NCBI GenBank assembly: GCA_900316265.1 | Contig: ONCH01000028.1 | Coordinates: forward strand, 1-52,587 | Reading direction: 5' to 3' | From: an uncultured Prevotellaceae bacterium | GTDB taxonomy: Bacteria > Bacteroidota > Bacteroidia > Bacteroidales > Bacteroidaceae | DNA length: 52,587 nucleotides | Shown here: positions 24,354-32,772 of the stretch, piece by piece | Layout of the letters: every line of letters starts with the position of its first letter | Numbering within the stretch: the first letter of the stretch is position 1 | Position numbers and translations under genes: made by a program | Notes under the pieces: model-generated | Seen by the model: only the letters and a program-made list of their open reading frames with translations | The model's database searches: none | Told to the model about the DNA's origin: nothing

Positions 24354-26840
24354 ATGTTTAGTATCCAACGAAATTTTGCTTGCGCAACAGAACTTTGCGC
24401 AAAGGAGAAATTCTACGACATTGTAGGCAGTCAGGCGGTGGCAAGTATTATCCTTGCCTGCCGCAAGGCCGCTGGCGAGGGCAACAAGAAGGAGTATGAC
24501 CGCTGGAAGCGGAAGCTGCCTGCCTTTATCTTCATGTCGGAGGTGATGCCCAACGAGGGCCCTGACGGTAAGGGTAAGAAGCTGCCGCTGGATCGCTGGC
24601 GCAAGCAGCATGCCTGCCGTCTGAACGGATTGGTGATGGTGGATTTTGACCATGTGGAGAACCCCAAGGAGCGCTTCACGGAGTTTGTGAGAGACCATGC
24701 CCACTGGCTTGACGAGACATCGTGTCCTACCGCTATCATGCTGGCCCATGTGACACCCAGCGGTCAGGGTTTGCGGCTGGTATGCCGTGCCGATGTGGAG
24801 GTGGGTAACCTGTTTGACAACGCCCAGCGTGTGGCTACGGCATTCGGCCTGCCGCTGGATGATCAGTGTAAGGATGCCAGCCGCCTGTCGTTTGCGGTGA
24901 CAAAGGACGACCTTCTTTATATTAACGAAAAGATTTTTGACTATGAGAACAAGGAGTATGATGAGAAATTCGGTGGTATCTATCGTAATGGCGGCTCTGC
25001 TGCTGCCACTACAAGTAGCAGTAGTAACGCTGGCAATGCTGCAGGCTCCGCTCAGCAGACTGGAGGAAGCAGCGTGGACGGCGCTACTGGAGGTAGAGCG
25101 GATGTACAGGGAGGCGATGGAGCGCCTCTGACATTTGACGGTGTACCCCTTCAGCAGATAGTGGATGCCTACTTGGCTGTGAATACCAACTACACGGAGG
25201 GCCACCGCAGAGACCATTGCAACCGCATGGCACTGGTGCTGCGGCACTGTGTGGAGAATAGCGTGCAGCGGTTGAAGCAGGTGGTGAGGATGGCTCCCTA
25301 CGTCAGGAAGTGGGAGGAGCAGGAGAAGAATACGCAGGAGATAGACAAGCTGTGTGAGGATGCCTGCAAGGTGCGCTACACCAGTGGTCTCTCGAAGCAG
25401 TTGCGGGATGTGCTGGGACGCGCAGGATGGAAAGACCCTGAGGCTGACGACCAGGAACAGCGCAACCAAGAGCAGCTATCGGCACTGACCTCGCTGGGAA
25501 AACGGCTGCGCCCACTGCTGGCTGCACCCTACGACGTGGTGACACGAGGTATGTCGGATGCTAACGTCCCTGCCGCCGTCTTTGCCTCTGCCACGATGTT
25601 CTGCACGCTAATGACACGCTGCCAGTATGAGCACTACGACGGCAAGCTGCACCGCATGAACCCGCAGGCGCTCATCATTGGCGAACCGGGTACGGGCAAG
25701 GGCGTGATAGACTGGCTGAATCGTCAGATAATGAGTGTGCTGCGGGCCAAGGATGCGATGGGCAGACAGGCCCTGAAGGAGTACAAGAAGAAGCGCAAGG
25801 AGCGCTCCACCAGCTCGAAAGAGCAGAAGAAGGAGGTACTGGTGGAACCCGACAGCATGATACGCTACCTGATGACCAATACGTCGAACAACCAGTTCTA
25901 CAAGCGTCTGGTGAATGCCAAGGAGGAAGTGGACGGTGAGCTGTGGTGGTTGCACGTCTACATGTTTGACTCAGAGCTGACATCAGCCAACAAGGCCAAT
26001 GGCGGAGCGGACTGGATAGGCAAACGAGACTTGGAGCTGAAAGCCTTCCACAACGAGGATGCTGGCTCGGACTATGCCAATGATGATTCGGTGAACGATT
26101 TCGTACCCGTCCATTGGTGCAGTGTAACCACTGGCACAAGGATAGCCCTTTCAAAAAAATTTACACTGGCAAATATCAATGATGGTCTATGCACGCGTCA
26201 GGCTATAGTTCCCATGGATAACAACCGCTACAAGATGATAAGCCGAGGCGACGCTGTGGTCAACCATGAGCAGGAACTGAGCCTGAAGGAGTGGGGCTAC
26301 TGGTTTGACAGGCTGCACGGCACGATGCCGATAGAGAAGCTGATAGACCACGTCTACAACCTCTGTGAGGCGTCGGCAATGGAGGCAAAAATGGCCGCTG
26401 ACGACGAACTCGACACGCTCAGACGCCGTGCTGTGTTCTATGCCACATGGTTCACCGTGCCCCGCATCGTGGCTCGTCTGCGCCATCAGGAGGACGGCAC
26501 GCCCGTAGATTTGCAGCAGATAAAGGTGACAGCGGACGACCTGCAGTTTGCCACCATCATCTACGATGCTATCATCTACTGGCAGGACTACTTCTATGGT
26601 CAGATGCTACAGGACTCATGGGACAATGCTGGTCGCTCGTTCTTGCCGAGGGTGCGGAAGTCGGCTGCATCAACACTCTTTGAACAACTCAACAAGGAGT
26701 TTGCTGTTAAGGACGTGGAGAAGGTACTGAATGTCAGCAAAAGGGCTGCTGAAAGCCACATCTATCGTTGGAAGTCGTCGGGCTATGTGGAGCAAATAAA
26801 GCGTGGTGCATATAGGAAGATATTGAATGAAATCATGTAA
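24354..26840 (+). CDS. VirE_N / DUF3987 primase-helicase-like ATPase
   Basis: This 828-residue protein has a VirE_N-type N-terminal domain (LPAFIFMSEVMPN...LNGLVMVDFDHVENPKERF...MLAHVTPSGQGLRLVCRAD), a fold related to primase/polymerase domains. A Gly/Ser/Ala-rich linker follows near residues 215-260, then a DUF3987-type ATPase core with Walker A GEPGTGKG near residue 445 and an acidic Walker B-like MFDSELTSANK. The end (EQLNKEFAVKDVEKVLNVSKRAAESHIYRWKSSGYVEQI) looks like a winged-helix DNA-binding domain. The ATG at 24354 is preferred; GTG at 24321 or 24276 would extend it. It may act in replication of a mobile or prophage-like unit. Confidence 0.8.
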   Translation: MFSIQRNFACATELCAKEKFYDIVGSQAVASIILACRKAAGEGNKKEYDRWKRKLPAFIFMSEVMPNEGPDGKGKKLPLDRWRKQHACRLNGLVMVDFDHVENPKERFTEFVRDHAHWLDETSCPTAIMLAHVTPSGQGLRLVCRADVEVGNLFDNAQRVATAFGLPLDDQCKDASRLSFAVTKDDLLYINEKIFDYENKEYDEKFGGIYRNGGSAAATTSSSSNAGNAAGSAQQTGGSSVDGATGGRADVQGGDGAPLTFDGVPLQQIVDAYLAVNTNYTEGHRRDHCNRMALVLRHCVENSVQRLKQVVRMAPYVRKWEEQEKNTQEIDKLCEDACKVRYTSGLSKQLRDVLGRAGWKDPEADDQEQRNQEQLSALTSLGKRLRPLLAAPYDVVTRGMSDANVPAAVFASATMFCTLMTRCQYEHYDGKLHRMNPQALIIGEPGTGKGVIDWLNRQIMSVLRAKDAMGRQALKEYKKKRKERSTSSKEQKKEVLVEPDSMIRYLMTNTSNNQFYKRLVNAKEEVDGELWWLHVYMFDSELTSANKANGGADWIGKRDLELKAFHNEDAGSDYANDDSVNDFVPVHWCSVTTGTRIALSKKFTLANINDGLCTRQAIVPMDNNRYKMISRGDAVVNHEQELSLKEWGYWFDRLHGTMPIEKLIDHVYNLCEASAMEAKMAADDELDTLRRRAVFYATWFTVPRIVARLRHQEDGTPVDLQQIKVTADDLQFATIIYDAIIYWQDYFYGQMLQDSWDNAGRSFLPRVRKSAASTLFEQLNKEFAVKDVEKVLNVSKRAAESHIYRWKSSGYVEQIKRGAYRKILNEIM

Positions 26841-26879
26841 TGATTATAAGTTTTTCTTTTGTTACTTTTAGGCGATATT

Positions 26880-26910
26880 TTTCTGCTGGCTCGTGATGAG
26901 TCAGCAGAAA
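26880..26910 (+). terminator. Hairpin terminator downstream of the DUF3987 gene
   Basis: Arms TTTCTGCTGGCTC / GAGTCAGCAGAAA with one mismatch and a 5-base loop, then TTTG. Confidence 0.6.
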
Positions 26911-27141
26911 TTTGTTATACAAACGAATATAATAATATTATTCAAGTTTCGCATTCGCTCAACTTCTTTGTAGTTAAGAAGTTAAGTAGTTATCACTTTG
27001 CTCGTCCTTTCGGACAGAAGTTAAGCCATTACTCTTTTCTACCAAAAGCAGCCTACAGACATTCGGCATAACTTCTTAACTTCTTTAACTTCTTAACTAC
27101 TTCAGAAAGTTGAAATAATATTATATTATTACGATAATACA

Positions 27142-27243
27142 ACTTCGTCGAAAGTACTCTCGCTCGGAAAATTGCAATAAATTTGCATTTTCGCTCGATT
27201 TGCACTACCTTTGACTTCGTCGAAGGTACTTAGCACTCGGAAA
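27142..27243 (+). repeat. Imperfect direct repeat upstream of argS
   Basis: ACTTCGTCGAAAGTACT... at 27142-27170 and ACTTCGTCGAAGGTACT... at 27214-27243, both ending in CTCGGAAA. The second copy directly follows a TACCTTTG element at 27206-27213. Confidence 0.6.
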
Positions 27244-27265
27244 TAAAAAGAAAAGCAAGCATTCC

Positions 27266-27297
27266 TTTTGTATTTCTCTCGTTTTTTCGTACCTTTG
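27266..27297 (+). promoter_or_regulatory. argS promoter
   Basis: TTTTG at 27266-27270 and TACCTTTG at 27290-27297, separated by 19 bases, 21 bases before the argS ATG. Confidence 0.65.
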
Positions 27298-27318
27298 TAC
27301 CCACTTAACGTTAAGAAT

Positions 27319-29066
27319 ATGAAGATAGAACAACAGATAGAGCAGGCCGCGATGGCCGCAGTGAAGGCACTCTACGGACAAGAGGTGCCTGAGAAGATGG
27401 TGCAGCTGCAGAAGACCCCGAACAGACCGGTCAGGAGATTGGCCAGTATCTGGTGGACAACTGCGAGGCTGTCAGCAAGTTCAACGTGGTGAAGGGTTTC
27501 CTGAACCTGAGCATTGCTGACGCAGCATGGCTCAACCTGCTGGAAGACATCGACAAGGACGACCACTACGGCGAAAAGGCTGCGGACGAGGGTTCACCCC
27601 TCGTGATGATTGAGTATAGCTCGCCCAACACCAACAAGCCCCTGCACCTCGGCCACGTGCGCAACAACCTGCTGGGTTGGTCGCTGGCTCAGATTATGGA
27701 AGCCAATGGCAACAAGGTGGTGAAGACCAATATCGTCAACGACCGCGGTATTCATATCTGTAAGTCGATGCTGGCTTGGCTGAAGTACGGCAACGGCGAG
27801 ACCCCAGAGTCATCTGGCAAGAAGGGCGACCACTTGATTGGCGACTACTACGTGGCTTTCGATAAACACTACCGCGAAGAGGTAAAGGAACTCGCCGCAC
27901 AGTATGTAGCTGACGGTATGTCCGCTGAGCAGGCTGAGGAGAAGGCTAAGCAGGAGGCTCCACTGATTAAGGAGGCTCACGAGATGCTGGTGAAATGGGA
28001 GAACAACGACCCAGAAGTACGCGCCCTGTGGGAAAAGATGAACAACTGGGTATATGCCGGTTTCGACGAGACCTACAAGAAGATGGGTGTTGGTTTCGAT
28101 AAGATTTATTACGAGAGCCAGACCTACCTGAAGGGTAAGGCCAAGGTAGAGGAAGGACTCGCCAAGGGTCTCTTCGAGCGCCACGAGGATAACTCGGTAT
28201 GGGCCGACCTGACCAACGAAGGTCTGGACCAAAAGCTGCTGCTCCGTTCTGATGGTACCTCAGTATATATGACACAGGACATCGGTACTGCCGAGATGCG
28301 TTTCCAGGACTACCCCATCGACAAGATGATTTATGTCGTGGGCAACGAGCAGAACTACCACTTCCAGGTGCTCTCTATCCTGTTGGACCGTCTGGGCTTC
28401 AAGTGGGGTAAGGAACTGGTACACTTCTCTTACGGTATGGTGGAACTGCCTAACGGTAAGATGAAGAGCCGCGAAGGAACCGTTGTTGATGCTGACGACC
28501 TGATGGCGCTAATGGTAGAGGATGCCTACAAGACCTCTATGGAGCTGGGTAAATTCGACGATATGACTGAAGAAGAGCGCCGCGAGATTGCTCGCATCGT
28601 GGGTATGGGCGCCTTGAAATACTTCATCCTGAAGGTAGATGCTCGCAAGAACATGCTGTTCAACCCTGAAGAGAGTATCGACTTCAACGGTAACACCGGT
28701 CCTTTCATCCAGTACACCTATGCTCGTATCCGCAGTATTCTAAGAAAAGCCTCCCCCAACCCCCTCCAAGTAGAGGGGGCTACGAAAGCGGTGGAGCTTT
28801 CAAATAAAGAGGTGGAACTCATCCAGAAGATGTCTGAGTTTGGTGCTGCCGTTGAGCAGGCTGGCAAGGACTATAGTCCCTCTGGTATCGCCAACTACTG
28901 CTACGAGCTGACGAAGGTGTTCAACCAGTTCTACCACGACTTCTCTATCCTCAACGAGCCCGATGAGCAGAAGAAGGCCGTGCGTCTGATGCTGGCCAAG
29001 AACGTAGCAAAGATTATCAAGAACGGTATGGGTCTGCTGGGTATCGAGGTACCTGAGAGAATGTAA
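27319..29066 (+). CDS. argS: Arginyl-tRNA synthetase, disrupted near the N-terminus
   Basis: ArgS charges tRNA-Arg. The start at 27319 gives the family N-terminus (MKIEQQIEQAAMAAVKALYG), but after VQLQKT (27417) the frame shifts. The protein resumes at 27420 as EQTGQEIGQYLVDNCEAV, with about 22 family residues (the FEG...TLVVFPFL block) missing. The rest is complete: HIGH-type HLGHVRN near 27646, KMSKS-type KMKSREG near 28458, the catalytic core and the DALR anticodon domain ending EVPERM. A GC-rich palindromic repeat sits in frame at 28748-28781. The N-terminal gap is more likely an assembly fault than real. Confidence 0.9.
28748..28781 (+). repeat. GC-rich palindromic repeat inside argS
   Basis: AGCCTCCCCCAACCCCCTCC then a GAGGGGGCT end. 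It is in frame and encodes about ASPNPLQVEGA in the linker before the anticodon-binding domain. Confidence 0.75.
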
Positions 29067-29072
29067 AAGCCT

Positions 29073-29097
29073 CATGTCGCGACTTTGTCGCGACATG
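29073..29097 (+). terminator. Perfect hairpin after argS
   Basis: Arms CATGTCGCGAC / GTCGCGACATG (11 bp) with loop TTT, 7 bases after the argS stop. The right arm contains the likely ATG of the next gene, so it could also shape translation. Confidence 0.6.
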
Positions 29098-29571
29098 CAA
29101 AAAGAAATTATGGTTCAGAATCCTCCCGACTATAGACATGACACCGTACTGCCCTTGCCCCTTGAAGTAAAGGCAGACGCTTGGGCTGTGGATGCCGCCT
29201 GCAGCGGCAATCCGGGGCCTATGGAGTATCAAGCCATTGACCTGCAGACAGGTGCACAGGTATTCCACTTCGGTCCTATGAAGGGTACCAATAACATCGG
29301 CGAGTTCTTGGCGATTGTCCACGCCCTCGCCCTCTGCTGGCAACAGGGATTGCATGACAAAACCATCTATTCTGATTCCTACAACGCCATCCTTTGGGTG
29401 AATAAGCGAAAATGTAAGACAAAATTAGAGCGCACCCCTGAAACGGAGCCGCTCTATCAGATTATCCTTCGTGCTGAACGCTGGCTACAGACCCACAATT
29501 TCCGCAATCCCATTATCAAGTGGGAGACAAGTAAGTGGGGCGAGGTTCCTGCCGACTTCGGCAGGAAGTAA
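29095..29571 (+). CDS. Ribonuclease H family protein
   Basis: This 158-residue RNase H-fold protein would cut RNA in RNA-DNA hybrids. Acidic catalytic positions are visible: Asp in AVDAACSGNPGP, Glu in NNIGEFLAIVHALAL, Asp in IYSDSYNAILWV, and the terminal Asp in EVPADFGRK. The end KWETSKWGEVPADFGRK is typical of the Bacteroidetes version. A start at 29095 or 29110 is likely; the frame back to 29074 runs through the argS hairpin. It lies directly after argS. Confidence 0.85.
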   Translation: MQKEIMVQNPPDYRHDTVLPLPLEVKADAWAVDAACSGNPGPMEYQAIDLQTGAQVFHFGPMKGTNNIGEFLAIVHALALCWQQGLHDKTIYSDSYNAILWVNKRKCKTKLERTPETEPLYQIILRAERWLQTHNFRNPIIKWETSKWGEVPADFGRK

Positions 29572-29572
29572 G

Positions 29573-29607
29573 AGCCTACCCCAAACCCCTCCCAAAAAGG
29601 AGGGGCT
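29573..29607. repeat. GC-rich palindromic repeat, intergenic copy
   Basis: AGCCTACCCCAAACCCCTCC to GGAGGGGCT between the RNase H stop and the ribD stop. Its CCCCTCC/GGAGGGG hairpin may act as a bidirectional terminator for these convergent genes. Confidence 0.75.
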
Positions 29608-29609
29608 TT

Positions 29610-30566
29610 CTATTCAAGGGCCTTGATATACCTCTTTATATTATTGCCATCATAGTCTGCCGAAGACAGCAGGGTGACGTTGGCAGGAACCTGCGGTGCA
29701 CGTGTGCCGTCACTGACGGTAACAGTGCCTGTCTCTACACGAATCTCATCCCACAGACCAGCAGCAAGGAACGACTCATGGGTCTGGCGACCGCCCTCGA
29801 CGATGAGCGACTGGATGCCCTGCTGATAGAGGTCGTCGATGAGTTGGGACAGGGGGCGCTGGTGTGTCAGGACGACGCGCTTGGGATTGGGACCGTGCCA
29901 GTGGCGGACCGTCAACTGTGGATGTTCACGTACGTCGGTGGTGTGACCCACAAGGATGGCATCTTCCTCAGCACGCAGTTGGTGCGAGAGCATCTGCGTC
30001 TGTTCGTTGGAAATCTGCAGCGCCTTGCCGTGGTCATCGATAAAACCGTTGGCCGTCTGTGCCCACTTGAGGATGATATAAGGACGATGCTTGGAATGAT
30101 AGGTGAAGAAACGGCGATTCAGCCACTGACACTCTTTCTCCAGTACACCCACGGTGACGTCGATGCCAGCATCCTGCAACTTCTTGATACCCCTACCCTG
30201 CACCTCGGCAAACGGGTCGATGGTGCCTACCACCACACGACGCACACCTTTCTTAATAATAAGGTCGGCACAGGGCGGTGTCTTGCCATAGTGCGAACAA
30301 GGTTCCAGCGAGACATATATGGTAGCATCCTTCAGCAACAGTTCGTCCTCTGACTTGACAGAGGCAAAGGCATTTACCTCGGCATGGCCCTGTCCACAGC
30401 GCACATGGTAGCCCTCACCGATAATCCTCCAACTCCCCCTCCCTTTGGAGGGGGCTGGGGGGAGGCTAATCACCGCACCCACCATTGGGTTAGGCCGTGC
30501 TCCCTGGATACCGTTGGCGGCCAGTTGCAGACAGCGCCGCATATATTTTTCGTCTTCACTCAGCAT
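29610..30566 (-). CDS. ribD: Bifunctional riboflavin deaminase/reductase
   Basis: RibD deaminates and then reduces a pyrimidine intermediate in riboflavin synthesis. The 318-residue protein has the deaminase zinc site HAE at residues 61-63 and PCSHYGKTPPC (Cys90, Cys99), then the reductase domain (RPYIILKWAQTANGFI, VEGGRQTHESFL). Residues 34-46 (SLPPAPSKGRGSW) come from a palindromic repeat inserted at 30426-30467. In ordinary RibD this place holds a short turn between GAVI and GRIIGEGYH. The frame is kept. Confidence 0.93.
   Translation of the reverse strand: MLSEDEKYMRRCLQLAANGIQGARPNPMVGAVISLPPAPSKGRGSWRIIGEGYHVRCGQGHAEVNAFASVKSEDELLLKDATIYVSLEPCSHYGKTPPCADLIIKKGVRRVVVGTIDPFAEVQGRGIKKLQDAGIDVTVGVLEKECQWLNRRFFTYHSKHRPYIILKWAQTANGFIDDHGKALQISNEQTQMLSHQLRAEEDAILVGHTTDVREHPQLTVRHWHGPNPKRVVLTHQRPLSQLIDDLYQQGIQSLIVEGGRQTHESFLAAGLWDEIRVETGTVTVSDGTRAPQVPANVTLLSSADYDGNNIKRYIKALE
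30426..30467 (-). repeat. GC-rich palindromic repeat inside ribD
   Basis: On the minus strand AGCCTCCCCCCAGCCCCCTC to a GGAGGGGGAG... end, in frame within the deaminase domain. It is the longest of the four copies (42 bases). Confidence 0.75.
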
Positions 30567-30604
30567 TTTTTTCCTTTTTATTTTTTTACCTTTTTACTTT
30601 TTAT

Positions 30605-30612
30605 TACCTTTG
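30605..30612 (+). promoter_or_regulatory. prmC -7 element right at the start codon
   Basis: TACCTTTG ends only 4 bases before the prmC ATG at 30617, so the transcript would be leaderless or nearly so. Confidence 0.5.
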
Positions 30613-30616
30613 CACT

Positions 30617-31459
30617 ATGACTTACAACGAGATGTGGCGCAAACTGACGCAGGTATATGACGAGGGCGAGGCGAAAGCCGTTGCCCGCATGGTCTATGAA
30701 GTGCGCTATGGCCTCACGTTATCAGACATTTACATCGGCAAAGATACACAATTATCCTTAGACTGCCAAGCAGAACTGGAAGAAATCACGAAAAGACTGT
30801 TAGATAGCGAACCTGTTCAGTACATTTTAGGGCAGGCGGACTTCTATGGTCGCACCTTCCACGTAGAACCAGGCGTACTCATTCCCCGTCCAGAAACCGA
30901 GCACCTGTGCAGCCTCATCACAAAGCATGTGGCAATTGGTTCCCCCAATCGCACCATCCTCGACATCGGCACAGGCTCCGGCTGTATAGCCATCACACTG
31001 GCTCTCGACATACCCAATAGCCAAGTAACTGCCTGGGATATCTCAGAAGTGGCATTGAAAATTGCCCGCGAGAATGCCAAACGTGCCAATGTTCATGTAT
31101 CATTTGAACAGGTAGATATCTTACATCTTCCTTCTGACATCTTACATCATACTTTCGACCTCATCGTCAGCAATCCACCCTATATATGTAATAAGGAACG
31201 CGCGAAGATGGAACAGAACGTATTAGCCCATGAGCCACATACAGCACTCTTCGTACCGGACGACGACCCACTGCTGTTCTACCGTGCTATTGCCCAATAT
31301 GGACAGACAGCCTTGAACCCTGATGGAGAGCTGTACTTTGAAATAAACCCTCTCTACGCCGATGCCCTCAAGGAGCTATTGAGTACGATGTCGTACCACG
31401 ATATAGAAATCAAGGATGACCAGTTTGGCAAGAAGCGTTTTATACAAGCCATACGATGA
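30617..31459 (+). CDS. prmC: Peptide chain release factor N5-glutamine methyltransferase
   Basis: PrmC methylates the GGQ glutamine of release factors. The 280-residue protein has the N-terminal helical domain (LDSEPVQYILGQADFYGRTFHVEPGVLIPRPETE), the SAM-binding loop DIGTGSGC at residues 116-123, and the NPPY substrate motif at 186-189. It is first in prmC-recX-comF. The recX ATG overlaps its stop by 4 bases. Confidence 0.95.
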   Translation: MTYNEMWRKLTQVYDEGEAKAVARMVYEVRYGLTLSDIYIGKDTQLSLDCQAELEEITKRLLDSEPVQYILGQADFYGRTFHVEPGVLIPRPETEHLCSLITKHVAIGSPNRTILDIGTGSGCIAITLALDIPNSQVTAWDISEVALKIARENAKRANVHVSFEQVDILHLPSDILHHTFDLIVSNPPYICNKERAKMEQNVLAHEPHTALFVPDDDPLLFYRAIAQYGQTALNPDGELYFEINPLYADALKELLSTMSYHDIEIKDDQFGKKRFIQAIR

Positions 31460-31938
31460 AGCAAAAAACCGAAAATGATGCCTACCTGACACTGGCAGCT
31501 CTTTGTGCACAGGCCGAACACTGCCAACACGAGATGCTGGAGAAGATGCGTCGCTGGGAATTACCAGAGGAAGAACAGGCCCGCGTGATGCAGCGCTTGG
31601 TCAGCGAGCGCTATGTCGATGACGAGCGCTACGCCCGTGCCTTCGTCAAGGACAAGGTGCGTTACAACAAATGGGGACGGCGCAAGGTGGAGCAGGCACT
31701 ATGGCAGAAACACATCGACGACGACATCCGCCAGCGCGTACTCGACGAGGTAGATGATGAAGAATACCTCGACGTGCTACGCCCCCTTCTCAAGCAGAAG
31801 CGCCGCAGTACTAAAGCCGCCAGCGACTACGAACTTAACCAGAAGTTGGTGCGCTTTGCCCTCAGTCGCGGCTTTACGTACGACATTATCCGCCAGTGCC
31901 TGGACGTCGAAGAGGAGTTTGAAGACGACGATTTCTAA
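31456..31938 (+). CDS. recX: RecX-family regulatory protein
   Basis: RecX limits RecA filament growth. The 160-residue protein has the helical RecX pattern: LAALCAQAEHCQHEMLEKMRRWELPEEEQARVMQRLVSERYVDDERYARAFVKDKVRYNKWGRRKVEQAL, with the C-terminal repeat SRGFTYDIIRQCL. It is coupled to prmC by an ATGA overlap and lies 17 bases upstream of the comF-like gene. Confidence 0.9.
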   Translation: MKQKTENDAYLTLAALCAQAEHCQHEMLEKMRRWELPEEEQARVMQRLVSERYVDDERYARAFVKDKVRYNKWGRRKVEQALWQKHIDDDIRQRVLDEVDDEEYLDVLRPLLKQKRRSTKAASDYELNQKLVRFALSRGFTYDIIRQCLDVEEEFEDDDF

Positions 31939-31955
31939 CAACGGATTATAGAGCC

Positions 31956-32648
31956 ATGAATTGGTGGAGCAGATTTCTCGATTTCATCTCCCCACGACTA
32001 TGTGTGGTCTGTGGAGAACGACTGGCGCCCACTGAGCGTTCCCTCTGCGGTGTCTGTCTGTTCCACCTGCCTCGTACTGATTTCCACCGGAAGCCGCTCG
32101 ACAATCCGATGGCACAACTCTTCTGGGTACTGTCACCTGTCGAGAAAGCCGCTGCCCTCTTCTACTATCAGCCACACGCAGAGATGGCGCAGATGGTGTA
32201 CCGCCTGAAATATAACAACCGCCCTGACATTGGTGAGGACATGGGGCGCATTATGGCCCGCGAAATGCAACTCTCCGATTTCTTCAGCGATATCGACGTG
32301 CTACTGCCTGTACCCTTGTCCCGTAAGCGTCTACGTCAGCGTGGCTACAACCAGAGTGAGATGCTGGCCATAGGCATCAGTGATATCACCCATCTACCCA
32401 TTGTCACCAAAGCCCTACGCCGCAAGGAGTTCCACCAGAGTCAGACGAAGCTGAACCGCTGGGAGCGCCAGGAGAATGTTGCCGACACCTTCCAACTTAC
32501 CGACGACAGCCAACTGAAAGGGCGTCACGTACTGCTCATCGATGACATCTGTACCACAGGAGCCACGCTTATCGCCAGTGCAGATGCTCTCAAAGGCGTG
32601 GAAGGTATCCGCATCAGCGTCCTCACCCTCGGTTTCACAAAAGACTAA
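31956..32648 (+). CDS. ComF-family phosphoribosyltransferase-like protein
   Basis: This 230-residue protein has four N-terminal zinc-binding cysteines (Cys16, Cys19, Cys31, Cys34 in CVVCGERL and CGVC). It then has the ComF/GntX core LLPVPLSRKRLRQRGYNQSEMLA and the PRPP-type loop VLLIDDICTTGATL at residues 192-205. ComF supports DNA uptake in competent species. This family is also common in bacteria not known to be competent. Confidence 0.9.
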   Translation: MNWWSRFLDFISPRLCVVCGERLAPTERSLCGVCLFHLPRTDFHRKPLDNPMAQLFWVLSPVEKAAALFYYQPHAEMAQMVYRLKYNNRPDIGEDMGRIMAREMQLSDFFSDIDVLLPVPLSRKRLRQRGYNQSEMLAIGISDITHLPIVTKALRRKEFHQSQTKLNRWERQENVADTFQLTDDSQLKGRHVLLIDDICTTGATLIASADALKGVEGIRISVLTLGFTKD

Positions 32649-32654
32649 GGAAAA

Positions 32655-32685
32655 AGAAAGTGAGGAACCTTTATCGGTTTCTCAC
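32655..32685. terminator. Hairpin between comF-like gene and tRNA-Arg
   Basis: Arms GTGAGGAACC / GGTTTCTCAC. On the minus strand a T-rich tract follows, fitting termination of the tRNA transcript; it also lies just after the comF-like stop. Confidence 0.65.
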
Positions 32686-32689
32686 TCAG

Positions 32690-32761
32690 TACCCCGACCC
32701 AGAATCGAACTGGGAACTAAGCTTTAGGAGAGCCTTGTTATATCCATTTAACTATCAGGGC
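32690..32761 (-). tRNA. tRNA-Arg (CCT)
   Basis: A 72-base cloverleaf with acceptor GCCCTGA / TCGGGGT (two wobble pairs), anticodon stem AGGCT/AGCTT with loop CTCCTAA (anticodon CCT), and T-arm CCCAG-TTCGATT-CTGGG. Confidence 0.85.
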
Positions 32762-32772
32762 AACAAAAAGTG

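Larger units (their letters stand above)
26841..27318. other. Intergenic region between the island and argS
   Basis: No convincing gene. It holds a strong hairpin at 26880-26910, inverted GTAGTTAAGAAG / CTTCTTAACTAC stretches about 110 bases apart (near 26970 and 27088), an imperfect 29-30-bp direct repeat (27142-27170 and 27214-27243), and promoter-like elements at 27206 and 27290. Confidence 0.5.

Noticed and set aside
24333-25469. 378-codon minus-strand frame opposite the VirE_N/DUF3987 gene
   Set aside because: Antisense shadow; composition is unlike a real protein and the plus-strand product is clear.
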